Source: an uncultured Collinsella sp.
Lineage (GTDB): Bacteria; Actinomycetota; Coriobacteriia; Coriobacteriales; Coriobacteriaceae
DNA: 8,986 nucleotides
Direction of reading: 5' to 3'
Assembly (NCBI GenBank): GCA_902470915.1
Contig: CABRIB010000083.1
Span: 1 to 8,986 of the forward strand
In this document: piece after piece, positions 1 to 6,428 of the stretch
Position numbering within the stretch: position 1 is the first letter of the stretch
Layout of the letters: each line of letters begins with the position of its first letter
Translations under genes and position numbers: made by a program
The notes under the pieces: model-generated
Seen by the model: only the letters and a program-made list of their open reading frames with translations
The model's database searches: none
Told to the model about the DNA's origin: nothing

Positions 1-210
1 GAATAGTTAGAAACCTATAGTTAAAAAGTAATTTACCAGCTGCTTTATTTTTTATCCATTAAAGCCGTTCATCGTCATTTCGCTACCGTTTACGGACCAC
101 TTCAAATTCTGGCTACATAATTGCGTCAATGCGTCCATAATAGGCGAGACGTTTAACTGAGGGTCGAGGAGCCGGCATCCGCGTCGTAGAGCACGAAGAT
201 CGGGAGTAGC
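1..210. other. 5' flank without a credible gene; leader of the GH35 gene
   Basis: All three forward frames are broken by stops near the left edge, and the reading frame of the downstream gene has in-frame stops at 118, 154 and 187. No upstream gene or N-terminal extension therefore reaches this stretch. A 61-codon reverse-strand frame (52-237) runs into the start of the next gene; it has no recognisable motif and I do not call it. The stretch is AT-rich at its left end and becomes GC-richer near 160-190. A CCGT-TT-ACGG inverted repeat lies at 86-95 (listed separately). I could not find a -35/-10 pair with acceptable spacing. The promoter for the locus is presumably here, but I cannot place it. 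Confidence 0.6.
86..95. promoter_or_regulatory. Short inverted repeat, candidate regulator site
   Basis: CCGTTTACGG has CCGT/ACGG arms around a TT centre, about 115 nt upstream of the GH35 start codon. The same pattern with a compensatory change (CCATTTATGG) occurs at 5620-5629 upstream of the GntR gene. GntR/HutC regulators bind short palindromes, so a shared operator is possible. This is inference from two occurrences of a short motif. Confidence 0.3.
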
Positions 211-2007
211 ATGCATTCGTTTAAGATCACCAATCAATTCCTACTTGATGATGAGCCGTTCACCATCTTGTCGGGGGCGATTCACTATATGCGTGTTCAT
301 CCGAGCGACTGGCACCACTCGCTCTATAACCTTAAGGCTCTTGGGTTTAATACGGTCGAAACGTATGTACCGTGGAATCTTCATGAGCCAAAGCCTGGCG
401 TCTTCGATTTTTCTGGCTCAATCGATTTGGCGGCATTTCTTGATGAGGCAGCATCACTCGGTCTGTATGCAATTGTTCGACCTTCTCCGTTTATTTGTGC
501 AGAATGGGAATTTGGCGGCATGCCAGCATGGCTGCTGCGCGAACATGATATGAGGCCGCGTAGCAGCGACCCCAAATTTCTTGCTCACGTTGCGCAGTAC
601 TACGACCATCTCATGCCGATACTCGTCTCGCGTCAGATTGACAAGGGCGGAAACATCATCATGATGCAGGTTGAAAACGAGTATGGGTCATATTGCGAGG
701 ATAAGGACTATCTTCGTGCGATTCGTCGCCTTATGGTCGAGCGTGGGGTTTCCGTGCCCCTTTGTACTTCCGATGGTCCGTGGCGTGGGTGCCTTCGTGC
801 CGGTACGCTTATTGACGATGATGTGTTGTGCACCGGCAACTTTGGTTCTCATGCAAAGGAAAACTTTGAGGCTCTTTCTGCTTTTCACAAGGAGCATGGA
901 AAACAATGGCCTCTTATGTGCATGGAGTTGTGGGACGGCTGGTTCAATCGCTACGGGGAGAACGTCATCAGGCGCGATCCCGAGGATCTTGCCTCTTGCG
1001 TTCGCGAGGTGCTCGAGCTTGGAGGATCTTTAAACCTCTACATGTTTCATGGAGGCACCAACTTTGGATTTATGAACGGATGCTCTGCACGCCATACGCA
1101 TGACCTGCACCAGGTGACATCGTATGACTACGATGCTCCATTGGACGAACAGGGCAACCCGACCGAGAAATACTTCGCAATTCAAAGGACAATTCACGAG
1201 CTGTATCCCGATATCGCACAAAGCAAGCCGTTAACAAAAAAGACGTTTTCCATGCCCGATATTTCGGTGAGTGAGCGCGTGAGTCTCTTTAATGTGCTCG
1301 ATATTCTTTCGGAGCCGATCGAAGCCCAATATCCTATGTCCATGGAAGAGATGGGCCAGTCGTATGGATATACGTTATATACCACGACTGTCGAGCGTGA
1401 CCGTGCAGATGAAGAGCGTATTCGGGTTATTGACGCCCGCGACCGTGCGCAGGTGTTTGTGAACGGTGACAAAGTGGCGACGCAGTATCAGGAGCACATT
1501 GGAGAAGACATACACTGCGTTCTTCCCTGTGAACAAAACCGCCTGGATGTTCTGACCGAGGATATGGGTCGAGTCAATTATGGTCACAAATTGCTCGCCG
1601 ATACGCAGCGTAAGGGCATTAGGACAGGAGTTTGCGTTGATCTTCACTTTGTTACCGGTTGGGAGATGCGTTGTCTGCCACTCGATAACATCGATAGTCT
1701 TGATTATTCTGCCGGCTGGGTAGAGGGGCAACCTTCCTTTTACCGCGCAAAATTTGATATATCTGAGCCGGCTGATACCTTTATCGACACTACGGGTTTT
1801 GGAAAGGGTGTGGCATTCGTTAACGGAACGAATGTCGGACGTTTTTGGGATAAGGGTCCCATCATGACGCTCTATGTTCCGCACGGTTTATTGCACCCTG
1901 GTACCAATGAGCTCGTTATGTTCGAAACAGAGGGCGTGTATGATGCGAAAATCTCCCTTCGCTCTGAGCCCGTTATCCGTACACTTGAACAAGAAGGAGT
2001 TGAGTAG
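211..2007 (+). CDS. bgaC: GH35 beta-galactosidase (BgaC-like, beta-1,3-specific candidate)
   Basis: The 598-residue protein hydrolyses a terminal beta-galactoside, probably Gal-beta-1,3-HexNAc (lacto-N-biose or galacto-N-biose) or its phosphate. The length matches pneumococcal BgaC (about 595 residues). The GH35 barrel fills roughly residues 5-330. QVENEYGSY at 153-161 holds the acid/base Glu157, and MELWDGWFNRYGE at 238-250 holds the nucleophile Glu239. FICAEWEFGGMPAWL at 94-108 and HGGTNFGF at 280-287 are further family motifs. The C-terminal half is beta-rich and ends in the GH35-type GxAFVNGTNVGRFWDKGP stretch. Trp241, Trp244 and Tyr457 lie where, from memory, BgaC has its aglycone-binding Trp/Trp/Tyr set. 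There is no signal peptide or membrane segment, so it is cytoplasmic and acts after PTS uptake. The ATG is fixed by GGGAG at 202-206 and an in-frame stop at 187. The stop lies 2 nt before the IIB start, so the genes are co-transcribed. Base composition is less GC-rich than IIC, agaS and nagA. Confidence 0.93.
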   Translation: MHSFKITNQFLLDDEPFTILSGAIHYMRVHPSDWHHSLYNLKALGFNTVETYVPWNLHEPKPGVFDFSGSIDLAAFLDEAASLGLYAIVRPSPFICAEWEFGGMPAWLLREHDMRPRSSDPKFLAHVAQYYDHLMPILVSRQIDKGGNIIMMQVENEYGSYCEDKDYLRAIRRLMVERGVSVPLCTSDGPWRGCLRAGTLIDDDVLCTGNFGSHAKENFEALSAFHKEHGKQWPLMCMELWDGWFNRYGENVIRRDPEDLASCVREVLELGGSLNLYMFHGGTNFGFMNGCSARHTHDLHQVTSYDYDAPLDEQGNPTEKYFAIQRTIHELYPDIAQSKPLTKKTFSMPDISVSERVSLFNVLDILSEPIEAQYPMSMEEMGQSYGYTLYTTTVERDRADEERIRVIDARDRAQVFVNGDKVATQYQEHIGEDIHCVLPCEQNRLDVLTEDMGRVNYGHKLLADTQRKGIRTGVCVDLHFVTGWEMRCLPLDNIDSLDYSAGWVEGQPSFYRAKFDISEPADTFIDTTGFGKGVAFVNGTNVGRFWDKGPIMTLYVPHGLLHPGTNELVMFETEGVYDAKISLRSEPVIRTLEQEGVE

Positions 2008-2009
2008 AG

Positions 2010-2474
2010 ATGATTGTAGGCGCACGAATCGACTTTCGCTTGATTCACGGACAGGTTGCAAACCTCTGGTCTAACGCTCGTCAGGTAAGCCGCTTCATGG
2101 TAGTTGACGACGAGGTATCGCAAGATGCTACCCAAAAGCAGGTTCTTCGCATGGCTTGCCCGGCAACTGTGAAGTTGTCCGTGCTTCCTGTCGACAAGGC
2201 CGCTGCCAACATCACTGCTGGCAAATATGATGCGCAACGTCTCTTTATTGTTGCGAAAAAGCCTGAGGTCTACGTTCGACTTTTGGAGCAAGGTGTTAAG
2301 CTTGAGCAGCTCATCGTCGGTAATATGACGACAATGGAGCCGGTCAAGAAGCTGTCTCGCAACATTAGTTGCGACCAGGGGGACCTTGATGCGTTTGCCA
2401 AACTCAAGGCCGATAATCTTCCTATTGTCATTCAGCTGACGCCGCAGGATAACCCAGAGGCTTTCACACTCTAG
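2010..2474 (+). CDS. PTS mannose-family EIIB subunit (galactosamine/GNB type)
   Basis: This 154-residue cytoplasmic protein accepts phosphate from IIA and passes it to the incoming sugar. The N-terminal motif RIDFRLIHGQV (residues 6-16) contains the phospho-histidine His13 of the mannose/sorbose IIB family. The usual form is RIDDRLIHGQV, so residue 9 is Phe instead of Asp. The rest fits the family: VVDDEV at about 31-36, and an LIVGNMT segment near 101-107 like the usual GGM/GN element. The start is supported by AAGGAG at 1994-1999, inside the end of the GH35 gene and only 2 nt after its stop. It occupies the place of agaV (E. coli) or gnbB (L. casei). The substrate is inferred from neighbours; family membership is clear from the sequence. 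Confidence 0.93.
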   Translation: MIVGARIDFRLIHGQVANLWSNARQVSRFMVVDDEVSQDATQKQVLRMACPATVKLSVLPVDKAAANITAGKYDAQRLFIVAKKPEVYVRLLEQGVKLEQLIVGNMTTMEPVKKLSRNISCDQGDLDAFAKLKADNLPIVIQLTPQDNPEAFTL

Positions 2475-2487
2475 TTGAATTAACGCT

Positions 2488-2513
2488 AAGCCGCGAAGGG
2501 GGATGCGCGGTTT
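2488..2513 (+). other. RNA hairpin between IIB and IIC
   Basis: AAGCCGCG (2488-2495) pairs with CGCGGTTT (2506-2513), one G-U included, around a 10-nt purine-rich loop. The bases that follow (ATATAAG) are not a U-tract, so this is not a convincing terminator. It may be a processing or mRNA-stability element in the 93-nt gap. The remainder of that gap holds the IIC ribosome binding site AAGGAG at 2556-2561. Confidence 0.4.
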
Positions 2514-2567
2514 ATATAAGCGTATTGGTATTGTAGAAACTGTTACACCTTAAATAAGGAGTTTACC

Positions 2568-3455
2568 ATGATTGCTTGGTGGCAGATTCTTCTGTTAACC
2601 CTGTATGCGGGTTATCAGATTATGGATGAGCTGAACTGGTACACCTGTGCCGGCTCCGCCGTCTTCTCTGGTATGATTACCGGTTTGATAATGGGTGACC
2701 TACAGACTGGCCTGTTTATCGGCGGCAGCATGCAGCTCACCGTCCTGGGTGTTGGTACCTTTGGCGGAGCCTCTCGTATCGATGCCAACTCCGGCACTCT
2801 GGTCGCCACTGCCTTTGCCGTGGGCGCGGGCATGAATCCCGAGACGGCTCTTGCCGCTATTGGCGTGCCTGTCGCTGCCATTCTCGTCTACACCGATATC
2901 GCCGGCCGTTTCGCCAACACGTTCTTTGGTCACATGTGCGATGCCGATATCGAGAAGATGAACTGGGGCGCCTACAACGTACACTACTTGCTCGGTGCCG
3001 TTTCCTGGATGTTGTCCCGCATGATTCCGGTCTTCCTGGCTCTCGCATTTGGCCAGAGCTTGGTCGAGGGCATCACCACTGCTCTTAACGGCGACTTGAA
3101 GTGGCTGGGTGACGGTCTGTCTGTTGCTGGCGGCGCTTTGCCCGCCGTTGGCTTCGCCATCCTGCTTCGTTACCTGCCGGTCAAAAAGCACGTCGCCTAC
3201 CTGCTGCTCGGCTTTGTAGTCGCCGCCCTGTTTGGTACGGCCTTCACGAGCATCATGAACCTCAACACTAACATCGTCGCTGTGAACGGCGCGCTTGGTA
3301 AGGGCGCCGTGGATATGGTCGGTATGTTCAATAACATGTCGATGCTGGCTATCGCTATTATTGGCTTTGCTCTGTCTATGCTGTACTACAAGAACAACCA
3401 GCGTCCCGTCGCTGCTGCTGGCGCTGCGGAGGGAGACGACGACGATGAGCTCTAA
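2568..3455 (+). CDS. PTS mannose-family EIIC membrane subunit
   Basis: This 295-residue polytopic membrane protein forms the sugar channel with IID. Hydrophobic segments recur along the chain (about 4-20, 31-48, 75-108, 136-160, 184-200, 208-226 and 258-284). The family signature lies at 52-67 (GGSMQLTVLGVGTFGG), followed by SRIDANSGTLVATAFAVGAG. It is about 25-30 residues longer than the usual IIC, and the excess is a hydrophilic C-terminal tail ending AEGDDDDEL. The start has a clear AAGGAG six bases upstream. The stop overlaps the IID start by 11 nt, and the codons of the acidic tail double as the IID Shine-Dalgarno region (GGAGGGAG). Codon use is GC-rich compared with the GH35 and IIA genes. 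It corresponds to agaW/gnbC by position. The sugar specificity is inferred from context. Confidence 0.93.
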   Translation: MIAWWQILLLTLYAGYQIMDELNWYTCAGSAVFSGMITGLIMGDLQTGLFIGGSMQLTVLGVGTFGGASRIDANSGTLVATAFAVGAGMNPETALAAIGVPVAAILVYTDIAGRFANTFFGHMCDADIEKMNWGAYNVHYLLGAVSWMLSRMIPVFLALAFGQSLVEGITTALNGDLKWLGDGLSVAGGALPAVGFAILLRYLPVKKHVAYLLLGFVVAALFGTAFTSIMNLNTNIVAVNGALGKGAVDMVGMFNNMSMLAIAIIGFALSMLYYKNNQRPVAAAGAAEGDDDDEL

Positions 3456-4284
3456 TGAGAAACTCGCCAATGGCACCACTGGTTACAAGATTACCAAGGA
3501 CGACCTTGCGCAGATCAACCGCCGTAACCTGCTTGGTTTCCAGGATGGTTGGAACTACGAGCGCATGCAACACTCTGGTTATCTCTGGATTATCCTGCCT
3601 ACACTGCGCAAGCTGTACGGCGACGGCACGCCGGAGCTAAAGGAAGCCTGCCGCGCCCAGTGCGCACCGTTCTTCAACACCTCAAACTTCCTCAACACGA
3701 TCATCACCGGTATCGATTTGGCGATTGAGGAAGAGGAGGGCATTGAGGGCCTCGAGGCAGTTGCTGGCCTCAAGACCGGTCTCATGGGACCGCTGGCTTC
3801 CATCGGCGATTCCATCTTCGGTTCGCTGCTCCCGACCATTTTTGGCGCCCTGGCTGCCAATATGGCCATGAATGGCAACCCCTTGGGTATCTTCATCTGG
3901 GTCGCCGTTAACATCCTTGTTGACTGGTTCCGCTGCAAGCAGACCCACATGGCCTATGAGCAGGGCATGAAGCTCGTCACCACCATGAGCGACCGCCTGA
4001 ACGCGTTGACCGACGCGGCCTCCGTAATGGGTGTCTTTATGGTCGGTGCCCTGGTCGCAACCAATGTCGGTATCGTCATTGCAGCGAAGCCTGTTATCGG
4101 TGGCGTTACCGTTGACTTGCAGAATATCTGCAATATGATTTGCCCCAAGCTGGTTCCTGCCGCGCTCGTCGGCTTCGTATACTGGCTCCTTGGTAAGAAG
4201 GGCATGACCTCGACGAAGGCTATCTTTATCGTCTTGGTTCTGTCCATTGCCTTGGGTGCATTCGGTATCATTTGCAAGGGCTAA
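3445..4284 (+). CDS. PTS mannose-family EIID membrane subunit
   Basis: This 279-residue protein is the second membrane partner of the permease. Family features: an N-terminal KITKDDLAQINRRNLL segment (15-30), QDGWNYERMQHSGYLW (33-48), FFNTSNFLNTIITGI (76-90), GPLASIGDSIFGSLLP (115-130), and a hydrophobic C-terminal part from about 133 to the end. The frame stays open upstream to an ATG at 3295, but that would add 50 residues translated from inside IIC in another frame, with no homology-like content. The ATG at 3445 gives the normal family length and the standard MSSNEKL-type start, preceded by GGAGGGAG at 3428-3435. The 11-nt overlap with IIC suggests translational coupling. A strong terminator follows 43 nt after the stop. 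It takes the place of agaE/gnbD. Confidence 0.93.
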   Translation: MSSNEKLANGTTGYKITKDDLAQINRRNLLGFQDGWNYERMQHSGYLWIILPTLRKLYGDGTPELKEACRAQCAPFFNTSNFLNTIITGIDLAIEEEEGIEGLEAVAGLKTGLMGPLASIGDSIFGSLLPTIFGALAANMAMNGNPLGIFIWVAVNILVDWFRCKQTHMAYEQGMKLVTTMSDRLNALTDAASVMGVFMVGALVATNVGIVIAAKPVIGGVTVDLQNICNMICPKLVPAALVGFVYWLLGKKGMTSTKAIFIVLVLSIALGAFGIICKG

Positions 4285-4326
4285 GTACCCCATATTGTCG
4301 CGACATTTGATCCTCAATTAAGATGT

Positions 4327-4390
4327 GGCGCACACCTCCAAGGCGACTTTATCGCCATATCCCCTGGAGTGTGCGCCTCTTTTGTTTTGT
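4327..4390 (+). terminator. Strong intrinsic terminator with nested hairpin after EIID
   Basis: GGCGCACAC (4327-4335) pairs with GTGTGCGCC (4369-4377). After a one-base bulge, TCCA (4337-4340) pairs with TGGA (4365-4368). The loop holds a second perfect hairpin, GGCGA (4342-4346) with TCGCC (4352-4356) around CTTTA. The stem is followed directly by TCTTTTGTTTTG (4378-4389). This is a rho-independent terminator shape, placed so that IIB-IIC-IID would end here. Either the downstream genes, including IIA, have their own promoter or the terminator is leaky. Confidence 0.85.
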
Positions 4391-4472
4391 CGGACACAGC
4401 TTTTCATAGGCGGTTATGCAGTCATCGTGTTCGATTAATTCATTAAGGCTGCCTTGAAGGGAATATAGTGCA
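4391..4472. other. Leader between terminator and the TPR-like gene
   Basis: These 82 nt hold the ribosome binding site AAGGGA (4457-4462), ten bases before the ATG at 4473. A promoter is expected here if the terminator upstream works, but I see no -35/-10 pair that I would trust. Confidence 0.4.
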
Positions 4473-5096
4473 ATGCCATTTTGGATTGTCCTGTTCATAT
4501 GTGTTGTCGTGGCTTATTTCGCTGTGACCGAAGGAGCGAAAAAATACTTCGATATGAAATTGCAGGTATTGTTTAACTTGGGCTTATACCAAGATTGCAT
4601 AGACCTGCTCGATCGCAAACTAGCGCGTATAGTTATGTCTACGTATAAGCAGTATTACCTTCGTTTCACTATCTACGAAGCTGCTGATATGGACGCATAT
4701 GCAGATCGAATGCTTGACCACTTGCTGGAGATGTCGTGCAGCGATAAGCAACGTCGACAGCTTGCGGTTCGCGCCTTTAATTTCTATATCAAGACGGGTG
4801 ACCGCAAGCGGGCGGCGTCCATGTTGGAAGAGATGCGCCCCGTCGTGTCGAAGGGTATTTTGGCGGACAGCCAATTGACCTACGACATAGTCTTTCGCCA
4901 TCGGCATGATAAGATCGATGAGATGGAAGCCATGCTAGATACGAACGACCTTGGTTTACGCGGAAAGCTCTATCTGCTGCTCTCATATCAATATGAGAGT
5001 AGCGGGAACAAGAGCGAAGCACGTAGATATCGCAACCTTGAAAAGCAGCTTAGAGACGCCCACAGACCTCCCACGATAAAACAAAATACTCGCTAA
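4473..5096 (+). CDS. Membrane-anchored helical-repeat (TPR-like) protein of unknown function
   Basis: I do not recognise a named family. The 207-residue protein begins with one hydrophobic segment (about residues 3-19, PFWIVLFICVVVAYFAV) followed by GAKK, which suits a single N-terminal anchor with the rest in the cytoplasm (positive-inside). The remainder is hydrophilic and predicted helical by eye. Repeated aromatic/Ala-Gly patterns of TPR or SEL1-like type include LFNLGLYQDCIDLLDRKL (33-50), AFNFYIKTGDRKRAASMLEEM (101-121) and LYLLLSYQYESSGNKSEARRY (166-186). The C-terminus is basic and probably disordered. The gene is flanked by PTS IID (after a terminator) and PTS IIA and runs on the same strand, so a role in assembling or controlling this transporter is possible but unproven. 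Base composition is AT-richer than IIC/IID. No catalytic motif is visible. Confidence 0.75.
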   Translation: MPFWIVLFICVVVAYFAVTEGAKKYFDMKLQVLFNLGLYQDCIDLLDRKLARIVMSTYKQYYLRFTIYEAADMDAYADRMLDHLLEMSCSDKQRRQLAVRAFNFYIKTGDRKRAASMLEEMRPVVSKGILADSQLTYDIVFRHRHDKIDEMEAMLDTNDLGLRGKLYLLLSYQYESSGNKSEARRYRNLEKQLRDAHRPPTIKQNTR

Positions 5097-5118
5097 TCTT
5101 TAATGATGTAGCGGTCGT

Positions 5119-5141
5119 AAGAGCCCTTTTGTGGGGTTCTT
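5119..5141 (+). other. RNA hairpin between the TPR-like gene and EIIA
   Basis: AAGAGCCCT (5119-5127) pairs with GGGGTTCTT (5133-5141) around TTTGT, with two G-U pairs. Only one T follows before GGC, so it lacks a proper U-tract. It may be a weak terminator or an mRNA-processing element. The 81-nt gap also holds the IIA ribosome binding site AAAGG (5165-5169). Confidence 0.4.
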
Positions 5142-5177
5142 TGGCTAGAGAAAGCGAACGGTAGAAAGGTAGATAGA

Positions 5178-5606
5178 ATGATTGGATTTGTACTAACTGG
5201 TCACGGTCAGTTTGCAACTGGTTTGAAAAGCGCTGTAGATATGGTTGCCGGCCAACAGCCTAATTTTGAGGTAGTTCCTTTTGCGGGCTCGGAGGCGGTT
5301 ACTTTTGGTGATGATTTGCGAACCTGCATTGCAGAGATGCGTCAAGCTTGTGATGGCGTATTGGTGTTTGTTGATTTGCTTGGCGGTACTCCGTTCAATC
5401 AAGCTATCCCAATGACGACTGAGCTCGATAACGTGACCGTTGTCACCGGAACAAATCTACCTATGTTGGTGGAGCTCGTTATGACGCGTGCGTTTGGAGA
5501 CCCAACGCTTGATGAACTTGCCGAACGCGCACGGGTTGTTGGTCGTGAGGGAGTCGATCTCAAGAAACTCGAGATTGCTGACGTCGATGAAGACGATGAG
5601 ATGTAG
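5178..5606 (+). CDS. PTS mannose-family EIIA subunit
   Basis: This 142-residue cytoplasmic domain takes phosphate from HPr and gives it to IIB. TGHGQFATGL (7-16) carries the phospho-histidine His9. DLLGGTPFN (66-74) and VTGTNLPML (89-97) are the other conserved elements of the ManX-type IIA fold. The length is that of a free-standing IIA domain. The start is supported by AAAGG eight bases upstream. Unlike the pneumococcal and L. casei loci, where IIA sits with the other subunits, here a terminator and a TPR-like gene lie between. The C-terminus is strongly acidic (IADVDEDDEM), resembling the acidic tail of IIC. Codon use is AT-richer than IIC/IID. It occupies the role of agaF/gnbA. Confidence 0.92.
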   Translation: MIGFVLTGHGQFATGLKSAVDMVAGQQPNFEVVPFAGSEAVTFGDDLRTCIAEMRQACDGVLVFVDLLGGTPFNQAIPMTTELDNVTVVTGTNLPMLVELVMTRAFGDPTLDELAERARVVGREGVDLKKLEIADVDEDDEM

Positions 5607-5612
5607 TGTCGC

Positions 5613-5671
5613 TATTGGCCCATTTATGGGACATGCTGATGCATTACCTGAAGGCTGAAATATTGGCCAAT
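5613..5671. promoter_or_regulatory. Palindromes and repeat upstream of the regulator gene
   Basis: The IIA-GntR gap contains TATTGGCC twice (5613-5620 and 5661-5668; TATTGGCCCATT and TATTGGCCAATT, 48 nt apart), a perfect palindrome ATTGGCCAAT at 5662-5671, and CCCAT-TT-ATGGG at 5619-5630. The last contains the CCRTTTAYGG pattern also present upstream of the GH35 gene at 86-95. Clustered dyads just before a GntR gene suggest autoregulation. No footprint-level evidence exists here, and no clear promoter was found. Confidence 0.35.
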
Positions 5672-5693
5672 TGCTAAATACGTGGAGAATATC

Positions 5694-6428
5694 ATGACGT
5701 GCAAGAGGCACAGGCAACCGCTATATGATCAGCTCGTAGATATTCTGATCGAGAAAATTGATCATGAATATCAGCCAGGTGATTTGATTCCGTCCGAACG
5801 TGAACTTGCCGAACGTTATGGGCTTTCGCGATCGACTGTCCGACTTGCAATTCAGGAGCTTGAGTATCTTGGTCGGATTGTGCGAAAACAAGGTCGCGGT
5901 ACGTTTGTTGCCGATCGACTAGCCCAAGCAACAAATCTTACCCAATCGTACAGTTTTACTGAACAGATGAAAGCGATGGGCCGGCTGCCAGAAACAACCA
6001 TCTTAGAGTTCTGTGAAATGGAAGCAGATAAAACGCTCTCGATGCAAATGGGGATTCGTTTGGATGAAAAAGTATTAAAGCTCAAACGTTTACGGATGGC
6101 AGATGGTATACCTATGATGGTTGAGCGTAGCTATCTTCCGGCAAGGCTCTTTATTTCTCTCAAGCGTCCTTTACTCGAACAAAAGCCCCTTTACGATGTC
6201 ATTGAGCGGGATTATCAGCAGAAAATTCGAGTAGCGGATGAGGAGTTCTCTGCGGGTATAGCAAGTCCATGTGACGCTCGGCTTCTAGGTATTGGTGAAG
6301 GTGCTCCAGTTCTGGACATAGTCCGAACTACTCACAACACCCAAAATGATGTTGTCGAGTTCACGCTTTCGGTGGCTCGTGCGGACAAGTTTAAGTACAG
6401 GATTTCTCATTATCGAGATACTCTGTGA
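5694..6428 (+). CDS. GntR-family (HutC/UTRA) transcriptional regulator
   Basis: The 244-residue DNA-binding repressor or activator has a winged helix-turn-helix at about 8-74: PLYDQLVDILIEKI, PGDLIPSERELAERYGLSRSTVRLAI, then the wing GRIVRKQGRGTFVA. A UTRA effector domain follows at about 90-240, with LRMADGIPMMVERSYLP and the closing FTLSVARADKFKYRISHY typical of HutC-type proteins. The frame also allows a GTG start at 5682, but GGAG at 5684-5687 lies inside that extension and sits six bases before the ATG at 5694, so I use the ATG. UTRA domains bind sugar phosphates. By analogy with GnbR (L. casei) and BgaR (pneumococcus) it probably controls this locus and senses a GalNAc- or GNB-derived phosphate; that effector is inference. 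The gene is AT-rich relative to agaS (one 60-nt block, 6001-6060, counts 25 G+C). Confidence 0.92.
   Translation: MTCKRHRQPLYDQLVDILIEKIDHEYQPGDLIPSERELAERYGLSRSTVRLAIQELEYLGRIVRKQGRGTFVADRLAQATNLTQSYSFTEQMKAMGRLPETTILEFCEMEADKTLSMQMGIRLDEKVLKLKRLRMADGIPMMVERSYLPARLFISLKRPLLEQKPLYDVIERDYQQKIRVADEEFSAGIASPCDARLLGIGEGAPVLDIVRTTHNTQNDVVEFTLSVARADKFKYRISHYRDTL

Noticed and set aside
52..237. 61-codon reverse-strand frame at the left end
   Set aside because: No motif, overlaps the start of the GH35 gene, and no support beyond being open.
2475..2567. Internal promoter before IIC (TATATAAG near 2512-2520)
   Set aside because: No -35-like element at proper spacing; the -10-like bases fall within and after the hairpin.
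3295..3444. 50-residue N-terminal extension of IID
   Set aside because: It lies entirely within IIC in another frame. The family-length start at 3445 has GGAGGGAG upstream.
2700..3479. Reverse-strand open frame (259 codons) opposite IIC
   Set aside because: Codon-bias shadow of the membrane protein gene; its hydrophilic, repetitive product has no motif and no ribosome binding site was evident.
5682..5693. GTG start for the GntR regulator
   Set aside because: The GGAG that serves the ATG at 5694 falls inside this extension, and no ribosome binding site precedes the GTG at a workable distance.
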